Shown in pieces: positions 24,060 through 38,200 of a stretch of DNA of 64,000 nt. A program made the position numbers and the translations under genes. This stretch comes from Baylisascaris procyonis (taxonomy: Eukaryota; Nematoda; Chromadorea; Rhabditida; Ascarididae): the NCBI GenBank assembly GCA_037389465.1, contig JAZARR010000119.1, forward strand, positions 1 through 64,000. The letters are read 5' to 3'. A model generated the notes under the pieces. The model saw only the letters and a list, made by a program, of their open reading frames with translations. It made no database searches and had not been told where the DNA came from. Position 1 is the first letter of the stretch; each line of letters starts with the position of its first letter.

Positions 24060-27000
24060 CTCAAATATTTCGATATTCACGAGAAAAGATTTTTCTATGA
24101 AAACCTCAAAGATCTATCTTATCGGTGAATTTTCTGCAAACAAATCTTAAGCTATCACGATAGAACGCTTCATAAATCATATCAAAATTTTTGTTTAAAA
24201 TATTTTTAGAATGATGAACGAAATTCGCTAAAATTCTCTAACAATATTGATGCCCACTTTATTGCTCGTTTCAAAGAAATAGTGAACAAAACTTCTATAC
24301 CAACATCAGAATGCGCTAAGAAAACCACAAAGACGGAAACAAATAAATGAAAACACAACGGATGATACTTGTCGATGAATGGAAACAAAATGGAAAAACG
24401 AAATTCTCAGCAAATTCGGATTGCAATTTCAGCTTTCACTATGCGTAGAAATTAGACGATCGGAATTCCCAATAGTTTTAACAATACGAATTTTTGTCTA
24501 ACTGAGCAAAATAAAGAAGCACTCCCTATTAGTTAGGATTTTAGTATTACAACGGCGTTGCTTATATACAAAACTGCCATCAATTTCACCATCAGCAATG
24601 GCTAATTGCAACTGACAGCTTGTGCGTGATATTCGCCTAAACGGATTGATTTTATACTCAATTGCCGACTATCGCCATTTATCGACAGCCGTTTGCAGCT
24701 ATCAATGAGTTTGTTAGATGAAGATTAGGGCCTATTTAATTACTAATGTTATTAATATAACCTAAAGAGTATAACTTTCAGTAAATTTTACTCATCACCA
24801 CCAGAAATAATACTAAAATAATATTAACAAGGCATTTCTATGCAAAATCAATCCCGCAAATGCAAATTAATAAGTAAAAATTCGATTTTCACTCCCCTTC
24901 AATTGCATTCAGCTTTATTAATCGTGAAAACGGTCATTTGTATAAATTTATATATGAAAAGTCAGATTTTTACTGCATAAAATTTATGAACACAACTTTC
25001 ATATTACATCTACAGTTTTATTACTCGTGAACTGAGCGTTATATTAGAAAGAAATTGAATCGAATCTATCCTTGATTCGCAATATATTCATCTATGTTTA
25101 TTGTCCCAATACACATAAGCATTGAATCACCACAACATTTTACATAAAAGCAATCATTTGATGATAAATAAACGAAAGATGCTTTTTTATTTTACCTAAT
25201 CCCATCGAATGGCCAATCTTCCGCTATCACCTTTTATTTTTACAACCTGACCACCGTTAAATTCATGCAATATTTTCGCCAGACTCAAGCGACCACGAAA
25301 TCGTTCGAAAATGATGGATCAAAAGTGACGAAATATGGTGCAAAAGGCCATTCCATGATGTACGTTGTACTCGTAAATTTATTGACTGCAGTGTCAGTCG
25401 TTGCTACTTTACAGACAGACAGACGCATGCAGACATACACATACATACGCGCACAAATGAAATCGCCGTAATGTGTTTTTGGACAGATGCATAAAAATTT
25501 ACAAGAAAAAAAAGAATTTTACAGCAGTTCAATGCTTCAAATAATTCAGAGTGTTGAATTCACTGTAAACATAACGATAAACAAACATCAAAGTGAATAT
25601 GTTAGAAATCACTAGTCAAGGACAGAAAAAAGCACACTGAGCTTTGAACATATCACGTGCATGCATACGAGAAATACGAACTACTATAGCACCTAAACGG
25701 TACTTTTGAAGCATAAAAGACTCTTTTCTTTTGCATCGAAGATTCAGCTAAAAGCAAAAAAAAAAAAAAGGAAAAACGCATACCTAAAACAGATGAAAGT
25801 TTGCTATTAACTGTCAGCTGACAGAATGGCGTTCACGACCAACGTGCTCGAATTGGTTTTCCTCTATCCCTTCCCATCGCCGTCTCAATTGGTTCATAAA
25901 TGATGCATAACCCTAAAATATCTGTTAAAAGATTCATTAAAACTAGAATTAGTTTATAAATCACTTAAAAATATTTGACGAGAGAATTATAAGCCGTGAT
26001 CACTCAAAAGCTAAAATTTCAAACAACGTTGAAAGAAGCTAAATGGCAACATTTCAAAGTATCTAGATGAGCTATCGACTCGATTAGTAGCAACAAGATA
26101 CGAACAGTGGAAGTATCGGATGTGATACGAATAAACACAAAGAGATGAGTGCTGCTGAATAGCTCGCTTGAAGGATATCAACACTCAGACAAGTTACGTG
26201 ATTAATGAGTGACGAAAGAATTGTTATACTACATCATTCTCAAGGAATCGTAAAAAACAATTAGAGAGTTTATCTCGTTCTATGACTAACATTGATTCCA
26301 TCGTTTGGAGATAAAATATGCATTTTTACCACCATTGTTTTTTGGTCATTTCAACTGATGTCTCTCAACGATGTAATCACAAAAAAATGCACATAGAAAT
26401 ATTACTGACAAATTATTTGTCAATGTGAGTGATTATTCACTTTAGCATCACGAGAAATATGAGTATTTCAATTAGAAAAACTAAAAAAATAAGTGGGGAG
26501 GGGGAGAAGAAGGCAAAATACCTTGCTAGATTCGATGTAGTGTAAATTCTTTGTGGAATTTGTGGTAGAGGCTCTCATTCAATGGCTTACGCTAGACGTA
26601 TCGGAATTTCACAACTGTGATTTAAGTAGGCGGGATTTGAAACCGCGTAAGAGATATAGATACTACATACATATACCTTAGACGTCCAAATCAAAAAAAA
26701 AACAACGAAGTAGAAGTATAAAAGCAAGTTATCGCAATTAGCACGATAATCTCACTCATTCTAGTAAATATATACATACACTATCAATAAATGAGAAAGC
26801 GTGCAATAATGCGATCATAATTCAACACCGAAATAACTACTCATATTAGTGGCTTGCAAAGGATACACATTTTTTCGAGCGAATATCTATAAAAAATAAC
26901 ATAAATAGTTGCAAAACGCCCTTCTATCAGAAAGTTTTTTAGTATTTCCAAATGTTAAATTTCTTTCTCAATTGCTGAAAAAGTAAGATGGGTTATATTC

Positions 27001-27100
27001 TTGAGCACCTTATGTCCAAAAAAACTTTATAAAAGTTATTGCCAAAAAATTCTATGGTTCTCATAACTATCACATATACATATGTAATGATATGGCGTGC
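24060..27100. other. AT-rich region, no supported gene
   Basis: No convincing exon. Scattered short tandem motifs (CAGACAGACAGACG near 25420) only. Confidence 0.6.
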
Positions 27101-27514
27101 TATAATGCGCTTTGTTAAGTGCAAATTTGCATGAAAAGACAAACAAAGCATATAGAAGAGAAAGACAAACCGTTGTGGAGTGGTCGTGTGCAATGTTTGC
27201 GGAGCGAACACTGCACTCGCATTGTGAACGCTCCATATTTGGCGCTGAACGCGTCCTAGCGCGAGCGGCTGGCAAGTCGCTGCTCGCTACGGTATGCCAA
27301 GCGGCATTGTGTTCAGCGCAATCGGTATCGGTCAGCACTCTTTCAACCACTGAAAGTAGTGCTGTCATCAAAAAAGCAATCGTCAACGAGAGAAGTCAGG
27401 AAGGGAGATCGAGACCGCGCTTGTAACTGATATCGCTGAAATCGGCATATCAGAAAAAAGGAGGGATGTAACAACTGATAAAGACCGATAATCTAAATCT
27501 TGCAAGTTCAGCGG

Positions 27515-27600
27515 CTAAGTGAGCCTGGTACAATGGGTATCCGCCTAATTACGTCAGAGTTTGATCGCTGCTGTCTTATTAAATTCTTTTGCGAAAGTGG
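27515..27600 (+). repeat. tRNA-like or SINE-like fragment
   Basis: GTGAGCCTGGTACAATGGGT resembles a polymerase III A box. It is followed about 30 nt later by GAGTTTGATCGCTGCTG, resembling a B box and 3' stem of a tRNA-derived SINE head. It does not fold as an intact tRNA: no clean acceptor or anticodon stem. Confidence 0.3.
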
Positions 27601-30102
27601 AAAAAAGCGGCGGTCGAATCAAGAAGCTCGGTCATCTTCCTTTCCACTGTCAGATGCAATGTGAAATCACGCGGCAATAGAAACCACCTGACACTAATAC
27701 ACACTAACAACTCTTCGGAGTACCCGAACTAGAAACCAAACTAGAAACAAACCAGAAACTAGAAACCATAGACGATTCCAGCCCAAAATCTCAAGGAGGA
27801 TAATAACTTTTTAAGGATTCTTGATACCTAATGATCGTCGCAAAACCTCTAAAAGCCGTTTTCTTATCGCAACGCTGTGGAAGACCATTTTCTCTTAGCA
27901 GCATTCGCTCAATGGTCTTCACCTACCGAACAGCACCTACAACCAATAACACACTTACCAAGCCAAATGCACAAAGAGTCCCAGAGGGATACTCAAGCAA
28001 CCTAGATGAATGCCGCAGATGCTAATATTCAACGTCTAATCGTATATGACACATTGTGCTCTGCAAGTCGGCAGAGTCAAAACATCGAAAGGCAAAGGTC
28101 ATGAATAAATAATTTTTCTGCCACATTACGCTCATTACTATCGCCTTGCCTTCAAAACTTTGGGATCGCTTCAGTCATTTTGTTGTCAAAATATTCTACT
28201 GGCTGCACTGACCGCATGCTAAGAAGTTTTTGGACTACCTCATTAAATGAAAACTGTATTCATCACTAAAAATGCATTTGCTGATGCAGCCTACAAAACA
28301 TTCATCCGAAAGGAAATATGGGAAGAAATGGAGAAATACTTTTCAACGAAATATAACTTTTTCAAAAGACTGTTCAAACCACTTCGACACATAAAAACCT
28401 GCACCAAAACATTCAAATACGACATAATTTACTTCCCACTATCCATTGACTAAACAAATTAGTAAACCGTGAAAATACTGAGTCATTCTAGTTAACGAAG
28501 GAAGTGGAGCTAGAGTAGCGGCTGTGCTTATTTATGAGAAATTTTAGACAAACTATCAACTCCTTCCGCATTGTAGATTGTTCCTTTCATAGTTATCGCA
28601 ATATTCAAACCAATGAATAAATGACAAATTAACAGAAGAAATGGAATGTGAAAAGACTATTACCACTGAATAGTTTGCACAGACGAATATTTCTATATGA
28701 CGACACACATTGCACATGCCTCTACCTACCTATCCAAACCCATATCAAGCACAATACTTTTACCACAAAACAAAACTCTATCTATCAGGAACAGATAAAC
28801 AAGAAAGCCATAAAGAAATTAATAAACTGCTTTAAAATCAAGAAAAAATAGCTAATCGGAAAAGAGATGCGACGCAAATTATAACAAAATTTGAAGCAGT
28901 AATGACGACGCAAAAGTGATAAGTGCACCGACAGTAAGCGTTTTAACCGTTTTCATAGCGGTATCAATATATAAGTTTCGAAGTTCACAGCGTTCTCTAC
29001 TATTTCAAGACGATGATATATTCCATTTCAGTTGATGCTGTTAGCAAAATCTAGAAACGAAAGCGTATCATGCAGGAATGCAAAGGGGTGGGGGGTAGTG
29101 AATTTTTGAGGAGCATATGCACTTTATTTCGTTTCCGTGCCCGTCGAGAACGGAAAGGAAAGAAGGGGGCTTATTTTCGCAAGCGGTCGAAGAATTGTAG
29201 TTTCCGGACTTTCAAGACGGGAGGACATTCTAACAAAGGAGGAGCAGCAGAGAACACCAATTCAACAGCTCATATTCAACTATTGCAGTAACAAAGAAAT
29301 ATGGTACACCCGTCCGATTTGTTACATCATCCACCTAGTTTGTGACAGAGCATCACTTCAGTATGCAGACAATACTTTTAAGCATCATGCTGCTATTTCT
29401 TACGAAAAGAACCCTGGTATGTTTCCTGGAAATGAGCAACGTAGTGAACGGTTATGATAGTGGCCTATTGGAATTGACCATTGAGCAACAAAGAGAACTA
29501 GCTTGACCAGGATGTACTCTAAGCTTCTTTCCAGTTCGCTTCGTCAGTGGTCAATCGTCATGTCCATCTACGAAATATGCGCTAGCCATTGGTCAAGTGT
29601 GGTGTCGGAAGGCAATGAAGAAAGATGCGTTCAAAAGTTGAGGGCTTGGTACCCCATCATATATCACTCTCCCTTTCTATATCAGCAACCGGACATAAAA
29701 ACCTCCAACCAAAACACACAGAATTAAACAGATAGCAAATTCATCTTGTGATTTACATCCCATCTCCAAGACCATCAGCAGCCCGAACGAAACCTCTTTT
29801 GGGAATAAAACTGCCCAAGTAGATTATATCCACTAAATTTTATTATCACGTATTCTATAGCTTGGGTCTCGAAACATGTTGGAAGATAGATAGACAGACG
29901 CGCAATAAATATATACCGATATATGTTCTTATAAAATGCTTTTGTGTAAAACGGCAAAATATCGCATATGAAATACCAAATCGCAACGATATCGTTTGCG
30001 GAGTTGAACCGCAAATCTCGCTAATGGATCACAACACAGCGAAATCCTGTATAAATCTTTAATCAAGTCTATAAAAACGTCAGCATTAATAACGGCATTA
30101 TG

Positions 30103-30116
30103 GGGGGGGGGGGGGA
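30103..30116. repeat. Poly-G tract
   Basis: A run of about 13 G. Similar long G or C runs lie at about 50694-50712 and 45662-45678. They are candidate G-quadruplex or assembly-sensitive sites. Confidence 0.9.
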
Positions 30117-32330
30117 TTGGAGCACAGAAATGAAAGCCAATAATCTTCGTTGACATAAAAATAGAGGATGTATGAGACAAAGAATACGACGTGTCTCTTC
30201 TCCCACCTCAACACATAACACCGTAAACATTTAACTAATCGAAGCATCACTCACGTCTACTAGATAATAATGCTCTTAGGAGAGAGGGAGAAAAGGCTTA
30301 GTTCTGGATGTGTGCTTTGATTCAAAATACACCACAGGCCATCTTTTTTATTTGACAGGCTACGAGACCAGCAAAGCCACTGATTTGCAGGGTTTGAAGA
30401 ACAATGAGGCCAAAATACCCAGACAACCGCTTTAGAATAGCCAGCCACAAATTGGGTGCCATATCACTGATGATCACATCCGAAAAGTGCATTATAGTCG
30501 TGAGTGGTCAACAACAACAAAAACAACAACACATTCAGATTTGCGTTATTTCTACACATTCGCCTCATAAATTTTGGTATTTCATCGGTCCAACACTGCC
30601 ATTCTAAAATAAGAATGGTGCCATCAACACCTCATACCTCACAGTTGCGTCGTCTGTCTGTTTGATATCGATAACGGCTCATCTTTTCTTCAGAGATATT
30701 CACAAAAACCTCGACAGCGCCAGAACTTCTATTGACTATACCATTTATTTGAACCACCTGAACAATAAATAACATCCTTAATCTAGTGGCCATTACAGAA
30801 TGACACTCTTACATTTATTTAATAATCAAGTACAGTTTTCATCCAATACAAACATTCGACGAGTAAGCATTACGTTCTCTAACAACAAAATGCACAACAG
30901 CAAGAGTGAGAAGTGGCATTTGCAATATCGTATTAAATCACCTTCAATATCCAAAACGGTTATTTCAGATACGCGATCCCATCCCGAATGATTCCCCAAA
31001 GAAAAGTTGCCCCACTTAAATAGAAAATGTTCAATACCTTCTATGCACGAAATGTGAGTGATTGACAACCGTAATTTCATTAGGGTGTTTCGAGTCGTCC
31101 TCCACTTGCTGTAAACCTTGACGATGCCATGTCCCTTAGTTTCCGTATCCCATTGCACATGTCCTCGAGGAAATCATCTGTTCACTCCTCGTTTCCTACC
31201 TTTAACTATTAATATTTACATTTACCCTATGAAGCAAAACATAATCATACCTTAACAAACAGCCCAAACATTATATCGAATGGAGAGACCAATTCCCTCA
31301 TAATCCATCTGAAGAGCATATTGAGAACTCCTATCCTTCCTCCCCTTTTTTTTCACTTGTCTTTTAGCTAAAGCAACGTTTTGACGTCCCATTTGCGTAA
31401 TATGCCGCAATATTTTCTTAGCAAACAGTGTTGTATGCATCATGTGTCCTAATATCAAACTAAACATTCAATCATATTTTTCTAATTATGAAAAGCTAAT
31501 AAAGAATAAAACGTCATCCACAGTTATCTTATTCGATATTTCAACCGTAACAAAAGCGCTAAGCGATGTATATCCCGCAATAAAAATATCCCTTCTTTCG
31601 GGATTCTGTCAACAATATGCGGTCTCTTTATTTTGAAGAAGAATTTCATCAGCAAGAAATAAGTCAAAGATCAACACCAAATTCACACAAGACGTTTAAT
31701 GCATGCTTATCTCACTTCAAAAAGTCACATTCAAAAAAAAACTACAGTTTGTTGAGTTTCTTGCACCATTATGGTGAGTTACAACTCAACTCCACTGCTC
31801 CTCCATCCCACTTTACTATAATGAGATTAGCTGTCACTTCCTCTTCCGCTAATTCCTTTTTTCCATTCCACTAAATCTTCCACTTCAATTCAACATAGAA
31901 ACTCCAATTTCATCGTGAATCTACGAATTATTTAATTCATAAGTCACTATGCGATCCTTCTTACTCCACATAATTTCTAATTGCATATTTCCTATATTTC
32001 TATTGATTAATACTTTTGCTTACGTTGTTTTGTTTTGCTTTTTTTGAGGCTATGCCTAATATAAGCAACGAATAAACAAATAAACACGTTCTCATACCTG
32101 ATCTGTAACCACCAGCGAGTGATATCTGTTCCATAATTGAGACTATTTGGCGCTTTGTTCTCCACGAACATCTTTTCCTGCGATTGCATAGCCACGCACA
32201 CCTTAAAAATATGGTACTTCATTCCGTAGTTCAAGTAGCATTTTACCTATATTAGATGAAGTTTTTTCAAGCGATGCACAGAGCAGCAAAGTCGCCTATA
32301 CGTTGAGCCGATGGTTAGGCTCTGACCTCT

Positions 32331-33535
32331 GTGGAAGGCAATCAAATACAGACTAGAAGGACGACCAAAGCGACGTTGGGCTGACCTTTGGAAGGCAATC
32401 AAATACAGACTAATAGGACGACCAAAGCAACGTTGGGATGACCTTTGAAAGGCAATCAAATACGGACTAGTAGGACGACCAAAGCGACGTTGGGATGACC
32501 TTTGGAAGGCAATCAAATACAGACTAGTAGGACGACCAAAGCGACGTTGGGATGACCTTTGAAAGGCAATCAAATACAGACTAGTAGGACGACCAAAGCG
32601 ATGTTGGGATGACCTTTGAAAGGCAATCAAATACAGACTAGTAGGACGACCAAAGCGATGTTGGGATGACCTTTGAAAGGCAATCAAATACAGACTAGTA
32701 GGACGACCAAAGCAACGTTGGGATGACCTTTGGAAGGCAATCAAATACAGACTAGAAGGACGACCAAAGAGACGTTGGGATGACCTTTGGAAGGCAATCA
32801 AATACAGACTAATAGGACGACCAAAGCGACGTTGGGATGACCTTTGAAAGGCAATCAAATACAGATTAGTAGGACGACCAAAGCGACGTTGGGATGACCT
32901 TTGGAAGGCAATCAAATACAGACTAGTAGGACGACCAAAGCGACGTTGGGATGACCTTTGATAGGCAATCAAATACAGACTAGTAGGACGACCAAAGCGA
33001 TGTTGGGGTGACCTTTGGAAGGCAATCAGATACAGACTAGTAGGACGACCAAAGCGACGTTGGGATGACCTTTGAAAGGCAATCAAATATAGACTAGTAG
33101 GACGACCAAAGCGACGTTGGGATGACCTTTGGAAGGCAATCAAATACAGACTAGTAGGACGACCAAAGCGACGTTGGGATGACCTTTGAAAGGCAATCAA
33201 ATACAGACTAGTAGGACGACCAAAGCGACGTTGGGATGACCTTTGAAAGGCAATCAAATACAGACTAGTAGGACGACCAAAGCGACGTTGGGATGACCTT
33301 TGAAAGGCAATCAAATACGGACTAGTAGGACGACCAAAGCGACGTTGGGATGACCTTTGAAAGGCAATCAAATACGGACTAGTAGGACGACCAAAGCGAC
33401 GTTGGGATGACCTTTGAAAGGCAATCAAATACAGACTAGAAGGATGACCAAAGCTACGTTAGGATGACCTTTGAAAGGCAATCAAATACAAACTAGAAGG
33501 ATGACCAAAGGGACGCTGGTCTCATCTCCGTGGAA
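32331..33535. repeat. 57-bp minisatellite, about 21 copies
   Basis: Head-to-tail copies of a 57-bp unit begin with TGGAAGGCAATCAAATACAG and vary by a few substitutions per unit. Because 57 is divisible by 3, frames stay open for hundreds of codons. One minus-strand frame gives 393 codons of a 19-residue repeat (LIAFQRSSQRRFGRPTSLY), which I treat as an artefact. On the plus strand each unit reads WKAIKYRLVGRPKRRWDDL, with W becoming TGA in some copies. GRPKRRWDD is the kind of motif found near the C-terminus of RTE-like non-LTR retrotransposon polyproteins, so the array may have been seeded by a retrotransposon 3' fragment. It lies between calpain exons at 34.1 and 32.2 kb. Confidence 0.95.
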
Positions 33536-35239
33536 AGCAACCAACGTTACTAAGGCACCAATATGTTGGATAAGATAAAAAAAAGAACACATTCAATCCG
33601 ACCTAAAACATATGAAACAGAATATAAAAATTTCCCGAACACATCCGTAAGATTTATGAAGTAACAATTGGGAAAGCGCATCTAAGCAGGCGGCACAAAA
33701 TGCGCCTTTTGTAATCTCAGAGCAACCATAAATTGGGAAGAAATTAATAAATCGTGTGCAAAAATACACTTACATTTTAATCAAATCGACTTCTCTTAAA
33801 AGATTTCTAAAAAAAAAATCCTTTTTTTCCTATACACTCGATTATAAAAAGTGATCTATTTGATTGTATGAGACGCATCAAATGTTTTAGGCACATCGTC
33901 GACGAGTCTTTTCACAGTAGAAAATTTATATGGTCAAAAGTTTGAAACTGCCGAATAAGCAGATAAACCGATACAGACAAATAAGTTGTCACCCTAATAC
34001 AACTTAAAAATGCAAATTTGAGAAAACATAAAATAAAAGGATGTAAATGGAATGGCTGACATACTTGAAAACGATGGATGGATCGCATTCGGTGTGTTCT
34101 CACACAATGAACCTGATATGACGGTCGTATTGCCTGCAATATTAGATTCCCTTAACGCATCAGGAGAATATTGCTATGACTCGGACAGCAGAAAAATAAA
34201 TGATTAAATCAATGGCGAAGGCTATCTCAAAATAAATATGTTCATGAGTAGCGGTGTTATGAGGCATTCCCCTAAGGGTTCCCGAATTGAAACTACCGGA
34301 CTGGTAGACCGGCAGACAGACACATGCAAACATGTGAATCTCGGACTACACTTCTGAAGGAACTTCAATTCCCCTCCCTTCCATCTCAAGAAAGTCGTCC
34401 TCCTTAAACAATTCTTCGAATTTGTGGGATAAAAGTAACACCATCCTCAAATAACTCCCCCCTTCCCCCCTTAACAAGTTTATCGATGTTTTTGAGCAGA
34501 ACTTGGGATTCCATCTTAAACGAAGTATCGATTCTTAGAAAAAATAATGATCGAACTTAATATACTGTATGTCGGCGGGCAAATCTGGTTAACTACAAGG
34601 GGATTTAAATAACCCAGTGAACAGAGACTGATCGACTAGTTGTCTACGTTAATCCCCATATAGCAACAGATTTGATGACTTTCCGTTCGATCATCGAGCA
34701 CCGAAATATTCATCTCACATTTAAAATGGCATTGCCGCACGTCAAAACTTGGGAACAAAAGATGACCTCCCTCTCAATAAAACTTCATAAAATTGCGGGT
34801 TTTCAACGTTCCCAACCTTATCCGATGCAATATGGTAGTGAGGTTATGCTACCATTGTGTAAAGTTATAAATTTGCATGAGCAAGCGTGCATCTACTACA
34901 AGACTGACTTCCTTACATGTGGCTTTCAATGAATGATTTCATTGTTAGGCGACGATCAAAATCACAACAGACAAACACAGACATTTCTCAACGAATAGCC
35001 AACATGAGCCTGGATAATCTGAACAAAATAAAGCAGTACTAAAAGAATTGCCTTTTGGGCAATAGTAATTATTTTCACTCACTGAATAACAATAAAGACG
35101 ACATACCCCATATTGGGAAGAAATTCGTAAGCGGTTCGTAGCAAGGGTACCATCGCTCTCTCTAATTGTGCCGAAATTCGTGAAAAAATCGCTCCACACT
35201 TTCACTCACTAATGAATTCTGAGTCCAACCGTCTGGAAG

Positions 35240-38200
35240 AGTTCAAAGGCGTTAAAACAACGTCACTTCAAATGCCTATTACGCCATTTGCGTTACGCCA
35301 CTAACATTTACAATTACGGATCTATAAAACGAGTCTCAGTTATTGAAATTTATAGATAGGAAGAAATTTGCATAAATGCATTGCATATCGATTTGTTTAA
35401 AGGCTTATTGCATCTCTCAAATATATCATTGCAATAAGACAATCACCAACAATCTAATTTTGAATATTCCTATCATGATATCACTTATTAGTGACCTGAA
35501 CGGGTACTTGAGGGCGCAATTTCAACAATAAAATGCCAAAAGTAGTAATGAGATGACCAATTCCCTACGAGTTTATATAATAAATATAATGGATGCCCAT
35601 TTCCGGTTGCTCTCAAGTACAGTTCCAGGCATTGAATGCAACGGCCATTGAAGTACGGGATCCTGCCAGCGATTGAAGTTATTCTAATGCCCTTTTTTAT
35701 TTATCACGTTACTGTATAATTAACGGTTCACCCTTAAAACCAATTGCAGCTTCATATCCACAATTTCAACTCAACTGATGCTATTCGATTACGTCTCTAT
35801 GCAAAGGAAACATTGACTATTGCGAATAATCAACTCTTTGATCTGCATTAATAAACAATTTTCCTTAATCAACACGAAACAAACACATCTTTCGTTCGCA
35901 TTCTATTTTCTTTAAATTGTTTTCTTCGATGAAACAATTTCATCTCTTCTATTTCGCTTATTCATGCTCATCGTTTCACTTTTGCCCACATTTTTTACCC
36001 TTCATAAAATATTTTATGCATACAAATTACCCAATATTATGCATAAAAGATCCACTCTCCTCAAAGTTTTCATACTATGCAACCAGGATATGCGCTCTTA
36101 AGAAGTGACATTAATAGCATTAGCTATCGATTCAATTGAAGTAACATAATCCACTTATCAATCGACCAGCAACAACAGCAATTCGACGGATAAGGGAAAC
36201 TAGCTGTCATTCAGTGTTCCAAAGATCGATCAATGGCTACCAAACGCAGTCATTAGATGGAAGCAACTCAATGGTTATAAAACAGTGATTTGATTCATTT
36301 TAAAATCAATGATCTGACAATAAAATGCAAAGTACTAATCAAAGCACATAATAACACTAGTGAGGAAAATTTAGTATAAAAGTTCACTTCGACAAAATAA
36401 AAAAATATACTGCAAGAGACGCCAAAAAAAATGAGTTAATAGCAAAAAAAGATGAATAATATTAGTTGCAGCTTACGACTCATTTTTGAAAGAATTGTAT
36501 ATAATCGGCGAATGTGTTTTTCCACTCATTTGAAAGCACCTCATTGCGCTTTTTAGCGTTTATTAAAACAAATAGAACGCATAAGCTTGCATAGTAATCG
36601 TCCACGAGAATTTCTCAGTCCATTATGACTCAAAAAAAGTACAAATGGGTTGCATAAAATAATACATTAAACCTAACGTAATGACTATCCAATAGGCTAT
36701 TTTCTTTTCGTTTTCCTCAATCCATATAAACGATACTTCTATACAACAGAGCTAATTTGCCTAACATTGCGTTGATTACTCTTATGAGTCTACAAAGTTT
36801 TGCATATGAGTAAACTTTGAAATAATGAAAAATGTGGGTCAAAAATTGGAAAATAGTGATGCTCTCTCATGTTAATTTCAACAAAAGATAATTCACATCG
36901 TTAAATCGAAACCACTAACAAATAAGGGACAACTAATGAAAACGATTCATTCAACAAAAAAAACAGTCACCTAAGTAGTAGGCCATTATTGCATTCTATA
37001 ACAAATATTCCAATTTTTAAAAATACATCAACAATAAAATAAACTTAACCATATTAATTGTAAGACCCAAAAATTTAACACTATTCCATTACTGACCCTT
37101 TTTATTTAAAAAGTAACATCGAAATGGGCTCACTGACATAGTTCAAATAATCCCGAAACAACCCCTCTCCAATATATCGTTTGATATAATATTTCATTTT
37201 TATCAATATCAATCATATCAACCTATATGACGACGATATATGCTCTCTTACTTTTAAAATATATTCGAGAAGGGAAATAAAACAATGAAATCTATGAAAA
37301 AAGTTCGCCCAATAAGGACGAAATAAGGCATTTTTACTTTGCCCTTACTGTATATAAATCATGAATGAAGCATCAAGGAATTTTCATTTAACCCCCTCCC
37401 CCTCCTTTTTCAACTCTCTAAATTTTCGGAGGAAAATAATAAGCCGCATCAACGAATAGATTCATTAAACATCCGACGAATAAAATTAAGCGAGGAAATT
37501 CAGTATTCATGATTCTATAATAATTCTAGGTGATTTATCAAGTTATATAGGTCGCACAAGAAAAAAAAAAAACGACAGAGATATAAAATGTGTGCCGATT
37601 TGTAACATAGAAGCTTTATTTTATGCATCTGCTACATGAGCGAGTAAAACTGCCACTCGCAATGATAACCTAAATAAAATGATTATTTCAGTGGGTATAA
37701 TAAATAAATAAAATTTAATTTAAAATCAAATGTTTAAAAATTTTCAAATGGAATTAAAACCAAATAAAATTAAAATCAAAAAAAAATTCAGATAAAGAAA
37801 AATTTAAAAAATCAAGAGGAGTGCTGTACAAAAATAAACACGTTAACACGGCAACTCAGGCAATTACATAAAACACTGATTTGCCGAAAACTTCAAGCAA
37901 GGCGAACACCTGTCAAAGACGGCACAACTCTGATTCAAAATACTGTCACACACAATGCGAAAGCTTAAGCAACAAAACAGTACCCTTATCGTATGGTACA
38001 GCATAACTGAAGTACTTCATTTGGTGAAAAAAAGCATGAAAAAGCCTTAAAGCAGACAAGAGAACATATGATTCTAAATTTTCATGTGATACCCTCATAA
38101 AGTGATCTACTCCTAAATTCCCTTATTTGCTACTCTCTGAATAGGTTGGAGCTTTTATCAACATCTTATAAGAGAAAAATATAACTGAAATAAAAGAACA

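Noticed and set aside
32247..33428. 393-codon minus ORF of 19-residue repeats
   Set aside because: It exists only because the 57-bp tandem unit is a multiple of 3. There are no flanking exons in phase, and the opposite strand carries the meaningful motif.
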